A stretch of 64,000 nt of DNA from Heterobilharzia americana (lineage: Eukaryota; Platyhelminthes; Trematoda; Strigeidida; Schistosomatidae), in the NCBI GenBank assembly GCA_944470555.2, contig OX104130.1, forward strand, positions 49,633,491 through 49,697,490, written 5' to 3'. The translations under genes and the position numbers were made by a program. The notes beneath the pieces are model-generated. The model made no database searches and was not told the DNA's origin. It was given only the letters and a program-made list of their open reading frames with translations. Of this stretch, positions 23,236 through 35,028 are shown in pieces (the first letter of the stretch is position 1; every line of letters begins with the position of its first letter).

Positions 23236-23655
23236 CGGCTGCCACCTACGATATCTCACTAAATACTGAAGATCAGATCAGAAAGTCAGAAAGATTAGGT
23301 AACATGGAACTCACTCCGGCTGGCTGGCTGGCTGGAAACAAACCAACCGGGAACCCTTCGCCTAACAAATATACAGAAGAAGGTGGAGATGGACTGGATA
23401 AGACATACACTGAGAAAGAAGATAGTTTGAGGACATGACGCGCCAGGCCCGTACTGGCCCTCGATTGGAAGCGAAAGGGGAAAGGATGAGTTGGGCTTCC
23501 GAGTTTGACATGGAGGGGATCGTGTGGGGAAGAAACGGAAGCTTGTGGGCAGTCGTGTAGACAGGTTGAAAAGACTGTAGAGAAGAGAGTGAAATGGCGA
23601 CGTGTTACTGAATCCCTATGTTCCACCAGGAACCCAAGGGTTTAATAATAAAAAT
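23235..23655 (+). mobile_element. RTE-like LINE, 3' end, block A
   Basis: Encodes the end of the RTE-like protein (WRWTG, LEAKGERMSWASEFDMEG, VGSRVDRLKRL) in shifting frames and ends with an AATAATAAAAATAA tail at about 23644-23656, as in the other 3' ends in the window. It is probably the same insertion as 19260-21372, split by the CR1-like element, though two independent fragments cannot be ruled out. Confidence 0.65.
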
Positions 23656-24539
23656 AACAAGTACCTTTCATGAACTTATTGGATAGCATAATTAAAAGAC
23701 TAAGTTTATCTGAACAATGTGATGTAGTTGCGCAAGACAGTTCGGAAAATCTGATCCCACATATACCTGTGCAGTCAATTTCTATTAAACCGAACGGTTG
23801 GAGGACAAATCTAACAATTAGCATAATTGCTGATCAAAATAAGAGGGAAGATAACAAAAGGGAAGACTGACATAGTTGATCGTAATATTGGTAAGAAAAC
23901 GAAGTTTACCAAGGTAGGTGTAGTGTAAGAACAAAGTGTTTTTGAACAGAATATAGTGTTCCAATTTTCCGAAGCTTGTCGCTTCGGCAAATCAAAATAC
24001 GTGTTTCTCTGACTGTTGCTATGTAAAACGTTGAAAGCTGTTTAAATACTGGTTTTGTGACCCTTTTCCATAATATGTTTAGCTATAAAGGAAGAGGGTC
24101 GTCTGCCTCCTGCACTTATCAAAGTTTCACACTCCGTTCGTTCTTGAAGTCAGTCAGATCCATGTTATCCTACACTGGAATGCATGGGTCTATTACTCCT
24201 CCCCACGTATGCATATGTTTGGTTTCCTCCACAATAGCAAGATTCATCGGAAAAGGTGTATTTTATTTATGCTATTCAGGCGGAATAAATTAAAACGAAT
24301 AACAAAATAAACAAACATTTTGTATTATTCCCAAAAGTTTCCATCCTGTTAGGAAGTTCCTTTTCAAGAGTTTGAATCTGACTGACATTAAGTTTTCAGG
24401 TTTTTATCAATATTAAACTTTGGTATATAAGATGACCGTCATGACCATCCAATTGCATCGTGATAGGGAACAAAGGACATTATAACGTAGGTGAGTGAAT
24501 CATCAAGTCGGATAAAGCCAAGTTAAGGCAGATATGAAG
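23656..24539. other. no gene recognised
   Basis: Between the LINE tail and the first PLE fragment. A 66-codon frame (23670-23870) and a 78-codon frame (24057-24293) show no family signature. Confidence 0.4.
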
Positions 24540-25350
24540 GTTCAATGCACTCAACCCGAACTCTCATAAACGAAATGTTATGTGAGGTAACCAGTTGTCT
24601 AATCTCAAAGTAGTATGTACTTTATCCGATAGTGTTCCTACAGAATATTCTCTATTATTCAGAGGACTAAACTTAAATTTAAATCGTCACCCAATGACTA
24701 TACTTGGAGCTGCACCGTGTGTAGAACCGGTACTGAAACTAATTCAGCCGAATATCGCAGATGGAGTCAAATATAAAATTTCACATGTTCTAATTCAACA
24801 AAAACCGTCAAATATGAACGTATGGAGAAAAGGGGAACGTTCATTTCGCTCTTCAAAAAAGGATAAGAATAGACGGAGTATGAAAGCCGACAAAGGAAAC
24901 ATCACTGTGGTCATGAACACATCAGACTATGTCACAGAGCACTGATCTAGTAGATCTTATAAAGTGATAGAAAACAAGAAGCATAAGCCTACACTTAGCA
25001 AGGGAAAACTATAGATTAATTAGTTACTACATAATCTGAAAGTGTAAGTGGGGGAATGGCTTTTGGTTTAATTTGGAACCAAATTTTACTCCACTTCACG
25101 CTTCCATGGTCTGCCCAAATTTCACAAACCCAATATTCCGATTCGTTCAATTGTGGAGTTCACCGATTCTCCAATATATAACCTTTCCAAATACCTCACA
25201 GAAATGTTTGAACCATTATAAGAAAACTTGGTAAGTGTCATTCAAAACTCATAAGAAATTAAACATAAGTTGCTAGAACCAAGCATTGAAGATGATGAAA
25301 CAATGGCTGGTTAACCTTGAAGTTGTTTCTCTGTATACAAATATCCCGGC
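24540..25350 (+). mobile_element. Penelope-like element, N-terminal RT part
   Basis: The frame at 24595-24945 contains SLLFRGLNLN and, near its end, KADKGNITVVMNTSDY. After a stop and frame changes come HGLPKFHKPNIPIRSIVEF at about 25103, SPIYNLSKYL, and finally EVVSLYTNIP at 25319-25348. These are the PLE landmarks that precede the RT palm. The element then breaks off. The missing continuation (FNGSLYRQVDG and onward) starts at 29690 on the same strand, so the two parts probably belong to one interrupted copy. Confidence 0.72.
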
Positions 25351-25708
25351 TTGTTCCATATAAGAATCCAGTCTTTGTTTTAAGAAGTCAAGCAATAGGT
25401 CATGTGGGCTTTCCGAAACAGGTAATTATATGCCATCATCGAGGATTTTCATACCATTTCGATTGGCTTCAAGCATCATTGTGCTTTTGGATGTTCCTTC
25501 TCGCAAAAACGTTCTTGTGATAAGCGAACGATGTGATTTTGAAGGGAATTTAAATGTCAGGAAATTGGGCAGTAAAGTAAGAATTTATACAGAGGACGAT
25601 GAAAATGCGATAGCTTGGACGTATTATTTAAAACCTCACCCAAGTGTTTAACAACTCATTTGTGCTTTTCTCAACCGTAATTTCATTCCACTTTATTTGC
25701 ACCGCTTC
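25351..25708. other. no feature recognised
   Basis: Short spacer between two PLE pieces. A 73-codon frame (25430-25651) has no recognised signature. Confidence 0.35.
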
Positions 25709-26492
25709 AGCCATTAATGGTCTCAAGTGATCCCCGGCAGATACATCGTCAACTTGTCGAAAGCGTTCACTTTCAAATGTGAAAGCAGCTTTGCTGGTTC
25801 CCTCAGAAAAGTCGCAGTAATAAGGAATAGACGGTTTGCAGAAGATATGTAGTCACAGAGAATGTCGATTGTCTTTGACAGCAACACTCTAGTGAATGAA
25901 GAGTTTACGTTGAAAGAGTAAATAGTCTTGTTTTGATGTTTGCGTTACTGAGACAGTCAACAAGTCGAAAAGTATCTTTCAACGGAAAACTTACAGGGTT
26001 CGTTCCAAACCGGATGAAACATTTTGACCAGTTCTGGTGTGCGGGGACGACACATGAAAGATAAGAATCTTTGGCAATCCATTTAGCTTTGGAAATTCAG
26101 ATGGCATAGGTTTCAATGAATGAAATTCCTCCTTGCCAATGGTATTCACATTCAAAAGTTGTACTCAAATGGCGACCACATTGGCTGCTAATTTCCTTAT
26201 ATCTTCTGACTGGACATCAGCTAGCAACCTTGTCCGCTCACCTTCATGTACATTGACTAATTTGAAACAATTAGTCTGATTGTTGAATTTACTTATAGCA
26301 ATAAGAAGACGGAGGTTATCTGAGAAACCTGGTATATCCGCGCAATACATCTCAAACAATCTGATCACACATTTACTTGTCAAGGCATTTTATGAAAAGG
26401 ATGGAAATGTGGTGGGGTAAAATAAATAAGATAATACAGGATTTGAAAAATATAGGGATCGGGAAAACAGATACATTGGAACCAGAATTCAA
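25709..26492 (-). mobile_element. Penelope-like element fragment, inverted copy of 31283-32065
   Basis: This - strand piece is the reverse complement of the start of the PLE at 31283-32690 (coordinates sum to 57774-57775, one single-base indel). The 72-codon frame at 26165-26383 is identical to that at 31391-31609. It stops just before the RT motif DGVxxG region. It lies directly against the tail of the - strand RTE-like LINE. Confidence 0.7.
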
Positions 26493-26499
26493 ATTTTCA

Positions 26500-29400
26500 A
26501 CAGAGATTATTATATTATTATTTGTTTCTTCGGTTCTAATCGAACGTAGGGCTTCGGTATCACGTCACCATTCTACTCTGTTTTCTGCAATCTTTTCAAC
26601 CTAGCTGCACGACAGCCCAGAAGCTCTCATTTCCTCCTCGCACGATCTCCTCCATGTCATCCTCTCCTCGGACGCCCAACTTGTCGTTTCCCATCTGGGT
26701 TTCGCTCGAGGGCCTGGCCTGGCGCGTGATGTCCCCAGTCGGCCTTCTCAGTGTATGCCCCGTTCAATCCATCTCCACTTCCTTCTGCATATTTGTTGAG
26801 TGATAGGTCTTTCGTTGGTTCGTTCCCAGAGTTCCTTGTTGCTTACTCTTTCTGGCAGTCTAATCTTCAGTATCGAGCGTAGACAGTTGTTGACGAATGT
26901 CTGCAATTTGTTGGAAATCCCTTTCGTAACGCGCCAAGTCTATGGGCCATGTAGAAGCACTGACTTGACATTGGTGTTGAAAATCCGCATCTTCTTCCAC
27001 ATGCCGAGCGCAGAAGATCTCCACACTGGTTTCAGGCTAATGAACGCTTGTCTTGCTTTTCCGATACTGGCTGGCTTTTACATCCTCGTCTGTGCCTGCG
27101 CCACCTGTAGTTGAAACAGTGCTGTCTAGATAGCTGAAAGAGGCTAGTTCTCCTGTTGATGGTGATTGGAGTTTATTGTTGTTGGTGGTGGTGTTGGTTG
27201 GGTATCCTCATCACCTCTGTCTTCCCTACGTTAACTTGAAGTCCCATTTTCGATGCCCTGCCACTTCTGTCATCTTCTAATTTTTCGCCTGTAGATCTTC
27301 AAGTTTGTGCGGCATTAGAAATAAGTCATCGGAGAAATCCAAATCTTCTAGGATCTTTTCCACGGTCTAGTGTATTCCCCTCTTCTCGCTCCTCACTGTT
27401 TGTTGCCTGATCCAGTCCACTACAATCAGGAACATCATGGGTGATAGTAGACAGCCTCGTTTTACTCCTGTCTTTACTTCAAAAGCATCACTGAGCTTCT
27501 CATTGTCAAATACTTGTCGTGTGGAGTCTTCATATAGTTGTTGAATGAGATTGATTAACGTTTGTGGCACTAAAACCGTGGTGTTGAAGCAGTTGACTGC
27601 CAAATTACTTCTCCATCGACGCTGTCGAAGGCTTTTTCAAAATCAATGAAGTTGAGGTAGAGAGTTGGCTGCCATTCTATACTTTGTTCTTTGATGATGC
27701 TTAGCGTGGCGATCTGGTCAGCACATGATTTGTACTTCCTGAATCCAGTCAGCCTGTTCCGGTCGTAGTTTTGAATCCAGCGCATCCTTTAGTCTCTCCA
27801 AGATGATGCGACTCAATATTTTTCTTGGGGTAGGCAGGGGCTTGATTCCCTGCCAGTTCTTGCGAAGACTTTGGTCGCCCTTTCTTCAGGAGATTGACGA
27901 GGTAGCCCTTCTTCCAATCAACGAGCAGGTACCTTTTCTTCCTTCCAAACCTTTTGCAATAGTGGTGGGGTGTGAACATGTCCGCTGTTGTCACTGCGTC
28001 TGCTCTTAGTGCTTCTGGCGGGATTCCAAGTGGTCCTGCTGCTTTCCCGCATTTCAATAGCCTTATGGAGCTCAGGACTTCAATTTTCGTCGGAGGCCCT
28101 GTGTTCAATGGTACTTCTGGAAGAAGTGCAGGTGGTCGAGCCTTTTGAAGTTGTCAACCCATCTTTTCGTTTGTTTCTCCTCTTTGGTAATTAGATTCCC
28201 TTCATCATCTTTTATTAGTTTCATGTGTGTTGATCTCTTCCCTACAAAATAGTAACCTGGTTATTTGATACAATGTTGTCAGGTCTCTGTCCCTCCTACC
28301 TGCATCCTCTTCTGCTTCACTTGCCAGTGTCTTTTTTCTTTCCGGACACTCTTCTTCACTTCTTTGTCCAGTGTTTTATACATTGTACTCAGTTCCTCTT
28401 CTCGTTGTGTATCCTTGTATTGGTTCATTTCTGCTTCGCGATTCTCCTCTCCTCTATCAGCTTTCATGTGTCCGTCGAGATCCATTTCTTATCTTCTTTC
28501 TTCTTCCTTCCTAATACAGTTATGCACGTTTTCCTCCACACAGCTTTCAAAGAGTTCCAGCGGTCATCCACACAGGTTTTTTCAGGGATATTGCTCAGTG
28601 TCTCCCATTTTGTCTTGATGGCTGACGTGCAGATGTCCGTTGTACTGACGTCCTTCAGTTTCCGTGTCTTGAAATATGGTCTATCACCAACTTCCCGTAA
28701 GGCTTTCAACTTGATTTGGAAGGTTCCTTGCGCTACGTAGTTTGTAGTCTGAGCCTGGATCTGCTCCTCTTGACCTTGCGTCAGGTGGGCTGCGTCTCCA
28801 CATTCTTCACATTGAGATGAAGTCGATCTGATTTTTATTGTGTCATGGTATCTGGTGAAATCCATGTCACTTTGTGGATATCCTTGTGCTTGAACACAGT
28901 GCCTGACTCCAATCACCAAATCGTTGGATGCACAGAATTCTGCAAACAATTCCCCATTCTCGTTCATCATTTCACCCAGCGTTTCTCAACCCATGGTTAG
29001 TTCTCTTCCTGTGTTTTCCGCTCCCAGTTTCGCATTCATGTCGCTTAGCGGAAATTTGATGTTGCCAAGTGGGAAGTTGTCTGTAGAATTCCGCCTTCTT
29101 CTCTTCATCTGCATTATTTGTAGATGCACAGCGTAGCATTGTATGGTTGTGACTTTGCTTCCTTTTGAGTTCAATCTTGCTTTTATGATCCTGGAAGAGG
29201 TTGGTTCCCACTGCATAAGAGCCTTCAATGTTCTTGGGAGGGGACATCATGATAGCCACTGGAAAACTCCTTGTGCTCGTGGTTGTCGTCTGGGTGATAA
29301 TATCGGAGTAGGTTATTGATTCTCCAGGTGACAGTTTAGATAGTCCACCTCCATTCCATCTACTTTCGCAAATTCCAAGCACTTCAGTGTGATACCTCTT

Positions 29401-29640
29401 CATGGCGTTTGCAATCTGGGCTGCCTTGCTGGGTTCAAACATGGTGCGGACATTCCATGTCCCCACGTTTACTTTCGCTTACATCGAGAGGGAGGAGGCA
29501 CATTGACCGATTGGCTTCCCGAAGGCTTCCACCAACCGGCGCCATTTTGCCTTTCCGATTCCACGAGGGATAATTTTGTTTTTATTTTTTTATTTTCTGT
29601 TTGTGCTTTGAGGTTTATTTAGCAGTTCGATTGGTTTTAT
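26500..29640 (-). mobile_element. RTE-like LINE, nearly full length, decayed
   Basis: On the - strand, about 3.1 kb with parts in the expected order: leader with LVEAFGKPIGQCASSLSM; endonuclease start MGTWNVRTMFEPSKAAQIA (29466); endonuclease core with NENGELFAEFCASNDLVIG (28967); RT segments KCGKAAGPLGIPPEALRAD (28060), TGFRKYKSCADQIATL, FIDFEKAFDSVDG (27650), GVKRGCLLSPMMFL (27460) and FSDD in place of the usual FADD near 27330; then FNTNVKSVLL and WERTNERPI of the C-terminal region. The 3' end is an (AAT)n-type tail at about 26505-26520, typical for RTE elements. At least six frame breaks and in-frame stops make it inactive. It sits between the two halves of a PLE. Confidence 0.82.
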
Positions 29641-29689
29641 TTCGAAGCTTTATTTTGAAGCTTGTGTTTCGTTTTCTAGATAATATTGA

Positions 29690-30815
29690 AAGAACTATTG
29701 CTAAAATCTACAGCAAATGTCCTGTTCATCTTCAACGGTAGTCTGTACAGGCAAGTTGACGGAATGGCTATGAGATCTCCATTGGGACCAGGATTTGCAG
29801 GCAGATTTTTGGCAAAATTGGAAAATGGTCCTTTGTAGGATCAAATTGCTAATATCGAGTTGTACTGAAGATAAATGGATGATACTTTTTGGTTTTTGAT
29901 AGATGCATACTTATTAATTCCATTCTGAACCATTCCAACAGTGCTCATTCATCAATTCATTTTACACACGAAAATGAAGTCTATGATTCGAAACACTTTC
30001 TTGATGTACTGATGACTAAAAACAAAATGGCTCTGTACTGAGAGGCATATATAGCAAAACTGACGTTTTAGGCACAGCATATGCACGATAAGCTTCGTAC
30101 CGATGAAGTGCAAACACAATGTAATCAGGTGCATGGCTTTTAGAGTAACATCGTTCTACTCCAAGGAGTGTGTGTAGAAAAAGAACTATTGTGTATCTGT
30201 GATATTCTAGGTGAAAACGGATATCCGTACAAGCTCATCAAAACTAACATTAGTTACATTGGTTCTAAATGAGATCTGATGACAGTGGGGAAGAAGCCTT
30301 TGTTCCTGCACTGGCAATTCAAGGGCGATATTGCAAGTGACATTCTTTCGCAACGCCTAGCTACAGCAGTTGATAGGACGTTTTATGCAGGTTGGCTTTA
30401 AAGATTATTCAGTAGTCGGTCAATGCTCAGTCCGAGACCAAAGGATAGTCTACCTCATCTTAGCTTTCCATCTTGCATATATCAATTTAACTGTTCTTGT
30501 GGAACTAGTTACATAAGGTGTGTGACTAGACAGGCGTGTCTCCGGATATGACAGCATTTACCAGCTTGGTTTGGAAAGGGTGAAATGAAGGTGGTGAAAT
30601 GTTCAATCCTAGCACATCTAGTTGACACAGGGATCACATAGATGCTAACAAAGCTTTCAATGTCATTAATCGTGTTCCGAAAACGACACCCAGTGTAGCT
30701 CGCCAACGTCTGCTCAACTTAGCGGAGGCTGTCGCAATAAGATTGATCAAGGCTGAACTCTGCATTCAGAGAGAACATGTCCAAGCACTACTTCTCCCTT
30801 GGCCCTCAGCTAACT
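29690..30815 (+). mobile_element. Penelope-like element, RT C-terminal half plus GIY-YIG endonuclease
   Basis: It begins FIFNGSLYRQVDGMAMRSPL at 29730, the PLE RT motif around the first palm strand, followed by DDTF at 29878 (the Asp-Asp of the catalytic motif), KHFLDVLMTK, ENGYP at 30215, then YQFNCSCGTSYIRCVTRQA, QHLPAWFGKGE and CSILAHLVDTG (the GIY-YIG nuclease region, about 30484-30640), and ends DANKAFNVINRVPK and LCIQREHVQALLLPWP at 30815. Order and spacing match PLEs. A few stops and frame changes are present. It is probably the continuation of 24540-25350. Confidence 0.78.
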
Positions 30816-31282
30816 AACGGCCACTCCTACCATCTTAATCGTTATATTTCTATTCACTATCATATCATTCTTCTGCATATGCATCATCACAATATTGACT
30901 AATTTAAAAAGACAAATCCATATCCCTACATTCCCTAGATCTCACTCCATTTTGAAAATGTAACTGCCCATAGCATAGCTTGTTTTTATGTTGTACAAAT
31001 GCATTTTATGATTGTGGAACCCAAAGAGAATTTATTCAAAGGAATATTCTTTGTTCAGATTGTTGCTTTTTATAAATGTTGAGCTTAGCTGTATGTCTTC
31101 TTAATAACTGGATTAAGTCTTCATCTTAAGATTACACTTTTTGATTCCCCTCATACGGTAGCGTGATGCAGACATCCTTCCTCGAGACAGAATACTGATG
31201 AGTTCGCACTGTTGAGCCGTTCTTATAACGGTTACTGAACTTCAAAGGATATGCATTTTCCATGAGTATTCCTCTAAAGAAA
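30816..31282. other. no feature recognised
   Basis: AT-rich spacer between two PLE copies; it may include the 3' untranslated part of the first. Confidence 0.35.
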
Positions 31283-32690
31283 TTGAATTCTGGTTCCAAT
31301 GTATCTGTTTTCCCGATCCCTATATTTTCAAATCCTGTATTATCTTATTTATTTTACCCCACCACATTTCCATCCTTTTCATAAAATGCCTTGACAAGTA
31401 AATGTGTGATCAGATTGTTTGAGATGTATTGCGCGGATATACCAGGTTTCTCAGATAACCTCCGTCTTCTTATTGCTATAAGTAAATTCAACAATCAGAC
31501 TAATTGTTTCAAATTAGTCAATGTACATGAAGGTGAGCGGACAAGGTTGCTAGCTGATGTCCAGTCAGAAGATATAAGGAAATTAGCAGCCAATGTGGTC
31601 GCCATTTGAGTACAACTTTTGAATGTGAATACCATTGGCAAGGAGGAATTTCATTCATTGAAACCTATGCCATCTGAATTTCCGAAGCTAAATGGATTGC
31701 CAAAGATTCTTATCTTTCATGTGTCGTCCCGCACACCAGAACTGGTCAAAATGTTTCATCCGGTTTGGAACGAACTCTGTAAGTTTTCCGTTGAAAGATA
31801 CTTTTCGACTTGTTGACTGTCTCAGTAACGCAAACATCAAAACAAGACTATTTACTCTTTCAACGTAAACTCTTCATTCACTAGAGTGTTGCTGTCAAAG
31901 ACAATCGACATTCTCTGTGACTACATATCTTCTGCAAACCATCTATTCCTTACTACTGCGACTTTTCTGAGGGAACCAACAAAGCTGCTTTCACATTTGA
32001 AAGTGAACGCTTTCGACAAGTTGACGATGTATCTGCCGGGGATCACTTGAGACCATTAGTGGCTGATATATGTATGCCACATATTGACTATCCAACTGTC
32101 GATTTCATCGCTAAAGTTCCTCTTTACAAGAGGTGTGTCGATGACTTCACAGTGATTTGTGAAAGCATGAGGATATGCTTTGTCTACTAAAAATATTTAA
32201 CACCGTGCAAACTCAAATCAGCCTGACTCGTGAGAAAGAAAATAATAATCTGCCATTCGTGGACGTACTCTTGAGCCAACAAGCTGGTAGCACAATAAGA
32301 TGATCAGTCTACAGAAAGCCTACATGGGCAAGACAGTATCTCAATTTTCACAGCTTTGTCTTATCCAACACAAGCGAGGTGTAATAAAATGGCTGTTTTA
32401 TGGGATCTACCATATCTGTACATCAGATACGATGGATGATGATATCAAGTTGCTGACCAAAACACTCATGGAGAACGGATATCCATTGAAGTTTAAAAGC
32501 CAATACAGAAGTCAGGTAGTGCCAAAGAAAGCTCTTTACACCGTACCCAAACGAAGTGTCCACATCATTTTACTGTGTAGAGGGGAGACGAATGGAATAA
32601 ATTTGAGATGTAGGCTGACAGAAGCCATTAGGAAAACATTATGCAGCTATACTTATGATTTCAAGGCATCCTGACTGACAATGGATAGGA
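31283..32690 (+). mobile_element. Penelope-like element, decayed RT domain
   Basis: Across shifting frames the + strand gives PLE landmarks: NGLPKI at 31691, HPVWNELCKFSVE, SKTIDILCDYISSAN at 31890, RFRQVDDVSAGDHLRPLVAD at 32010-32070 (decayed form of the DGxAMGSPLGP block), YKRCVDDF at 32127 with the paired Asp, LPFVDVLLSQQAG at 32253, a YRKPTWAR segment at 32311, HKRGV at 32370 and ENGYPLKF at 32470. It ends near 32690 without a recognisable GIY-YIG tail. Its first 780 bases are repeated inverted at 25709-26492. Block C starts about 58 bases after it. Confidence 0.75.
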
Positions 32691-33424
32691 TGGTTTGGAA
32701 AAACCTTAGGTGCTGATTACTTATGTTTTACTGTGTAAGACTTAGCAATAATATCAGGATGAATGAGGTTACTTTCACTAACTAGCCGGGACAATGACTT
32801 ATCGAGTTCCTCCTAATGTAATATCACTGGACTGGAATTTTGAATAACGTAACGAAGATGAATAAAACAAGGAAAAAGGGTAAATACAGGTGAGATAAGT
32901 CTACTCTGCTTTAAGATAAGATGTAAACGAATAACTGCGCTGTATATTAAACGGGTTCTTTACACAGTAAATATGGAGTTAATAATACCCACTGAAGATC
33001 AAACTTCTCATTTAATATGGAGACATGGCTTGGCAATACAGTCATAGAATAGTGTTGTTTACCTGAGGACCAAAAACGGTAGCTGACAATTTCACTGTGG
33101 AATTCGCGTCATTTAATGCGAACTCAGTGTTCGACTGATTCTTTATATACTTCAAAGTGGACTGTATGCAAATAGTTGAGAAAACTTCTGTGAACAACTG
33201 TTATTTTTGCTGTCAGTTTCTTCAACAAGCCAGTGCATCTGAGATCTCATGGTGAATATACTAGGATATTAACTGTTCCAGTGCTTGCTAGAAGAAGACG
33301 CAAAACTTCGTTCATCTGAAAACTCTGGTCTGAATGAAACCGAACTTTTATTAAAGCCACCTATGCAGTGTGTAAATATTATTGCCATAAAGTTCAACAA
33401 CTAGCATTTCATCTAACCAGGAAG

Positions 33425-33556
33425 ATGATTCCTATTATATTCGTGGTCTCCGGAATAATTCAGGCATTCTTTATCCTCCCATCCGATTCATTTCAAATTC
33501 AGAATCACGCCCTATTCTTCGTTAGGGCCAAGGAGAATGCAAACATTTTATTCTGA
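33425..33556 (+). CDS. small hydrophobic ORF (block C)
   Basis: A 43-codon ATG frame beginning MIPIIFVVSGIIQAFFILPS, then a polar C-terminal half ending KENANILF. The N-terminus has the length and hydrophobicity of a signal peptide or single membrane anchor. It is about 390 bases upstream of the Cys-rich ORF on the same strand. No family is recognised and no splice donor is obvious after it. Chance cannot be excluded. Confidence 0.22.
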   Translation: MIPIIFVVSGIIQAFFILPSDSFQIQNHALFFVRAKENANILF

Positions 33557-33905
33557 CATACAAAACTTGTCACTGCAACTTACCACAGTTTTCACAATTA
33601 CCACTCACGTTTTTCATTTAACTAGACTTTTAAACTGACACAAAAGAAAATGCGTACCACGGAGTATGTTCTCAGATGCAAACTTCATCTTATAAACACT
33701 GAAACGGGAGGAACTAACTATTCGGCAGAATATCCTCAACTCAATTTACTCCATCCGTTTCTCACCAGCTGCCTACGAGGAAATATATATGCTTAGTAGA
33801 ATTTTAAGTCACTTTAAACAAAAATGATCAAGATTTAGCTTCTAATTAAAAACGGGCGGGCATCGACAAGGTGTAGCGCAACTGTCTGACATTCCGTCAA
33901 TCGCA

Positions 33906-33912
33906 TATAAAA
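33906..33912 (+). promoter_or_regulatory. TATA-like box before the small Cys-rich ORF
   Basis: TATAAAA ends 30 bases before the ATG at 33943. The spacing would place a transcription start only a few bases before the ATG, which is tight. In AT-rich DNA this may be chance. The same sequence precedes the copies in blocks A and B. Confidence 0.25.
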
Positions 33913-33942
33913 GTGTGCATAAATGTTTCTTCGGGGATAAAA

Positions 33943-34110
33943 ATGCTGTTCTTCTTATTTCTGAAGGAATGCATATACTTCGTTAATCAAGATCTCAATG
34001 ACGAATTCCGAAGGGAATGTCAAGGTATATTCAATCATTGTGACAATAATTGTGATGCAGCTGATACCTCTTGCAAACTTTGTATTAGCGGAAAACAAAG
34101 ACACATCTAG
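33943..34110 (+). CDS. small Cys-rich ORF, candidate secreted peptide (block C)
   Basis: A 55-codon ATG-to-TAG frame. It begins with a short hydrophobic run (MLFFLFLKECIYFV), followed by an acidic stretch (NQDLNDEF) and a compact Cys cluster with spacing C-x6-C-x3-C-x6-C-x2-C, then a basic tail. This looks like a very short secreted or membrane-anchored Cys-rich peptide. I do not recognise the family. A TATAAAA stands at 33906-33912, 31 bases before the ATG. Two further identical copies exist at 17118-17285 and 50880-51047. It is not part of the PLE or LINE coding regions beside it. It could equally be one exon of a longer gene, or a fortuitous frame. Confidence 0.35.
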   Translation: MLFFLFLKECIYFVNQDLNDEFRRECQGIFNHCDNNCDAADTSCKLCISGKQRHI

Positions 34111-34145
34111 TCAATAATATTTATCTCTGTTCACTCCGGAAGCTA

Positions 34146-34403
34146 GTTCAGTAGGTTAATTAATGAGGAGGGTCTGTTCGTTGAGACCATGGAACTCCAG
34201 GAAATTGAGCCAGTGTTGGTGATATCTTGCTACATATGTGCGGAAATAGTTCTCTATTCTCAATCATGAACAACTTGGAACATGAAGGGAGATGAAATCT
34301 GAACTGTTGGATACCGACCCAACTTAGAGATGAGAAAAGGTTGGTCGTATTTCTGCCATTTATTACTGTAGAGTATTGACATAGGATCGTTACTCCTTCT
34401 GTG
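34146..34403 (+). repeat. 258-base dispersed repeat (block C)
   Basis: Block C carries only one of the two copies, because its other end is cut off inside the PLE GIY-YIG region before the second copy would be reached. Confidence 0.62.
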
Positions 34404-34407
34404 TCTG

Positions 34408-35028
34408 CCTGTCATATGTTATGATTGGTTTCTAGCAGTCGAGATGGAATGGCATCGATAAGATTCAGACTACACTGCTTAAAAGCGCGAGGCATCCGAC
34501 TATCTGTCAACGGACGAGTATTATGTACTGCAGTTCGTTCTGTCCTGTTATACGCCTGTGAGATATGGCAGTCAATCGTAGTACGCATGAAGTGGTTACA
34601 GGGTTTTGATCATATGTATCCTGGTTGCATTACTTGCGTTTGTTGGAATCGTAATTTGACCGGTATGGAAGTGGGGCAAAGGGTACTACGCAAGGCAGGC
34701 AATTTGATTGATGGGGCTGTGAACCTTTGCTAGCTGAGGTAATTTGGACATGTGTTGCGCATCCCCAGTCAGCACCTACCTGGACAGACAATACTGGGTT
34801 GGGCTGGATCAGATTGGAAGACGGTTCAGAATGGTCAGACCAAGATCCGACACCAGTCCATGAATCCCCTGACTGTTGGTCTAAGTCGTGTGGGAAGATG
34901 CAGAGTGACTGGCTAGGGCCTGAGAGGTGATAGCGATTAGTGGTTGGGAACTGATTCTGGGTGACATGGTTAAAAATCGGTCACAATGATGCAGATATAT
35001 TCACTCTTTGGTGTCTTCTAAAGATTGA
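34408..35028 (+). mobile_element. LINE 3' coding fragment, block C
   Basis: Exact inverted counterpart of 16200-16820. The two main open segments (34425-34733 and 34727-34930) translate identically to those in A and B, including the same stops. Confidence 0.7.

Noticed and set aside
28265..28740. Open frames of 117 and 155 codons on the + strand
   Set aside because: Both are antisense shadows of the - strand RTE-like LINE at 26500-29640.
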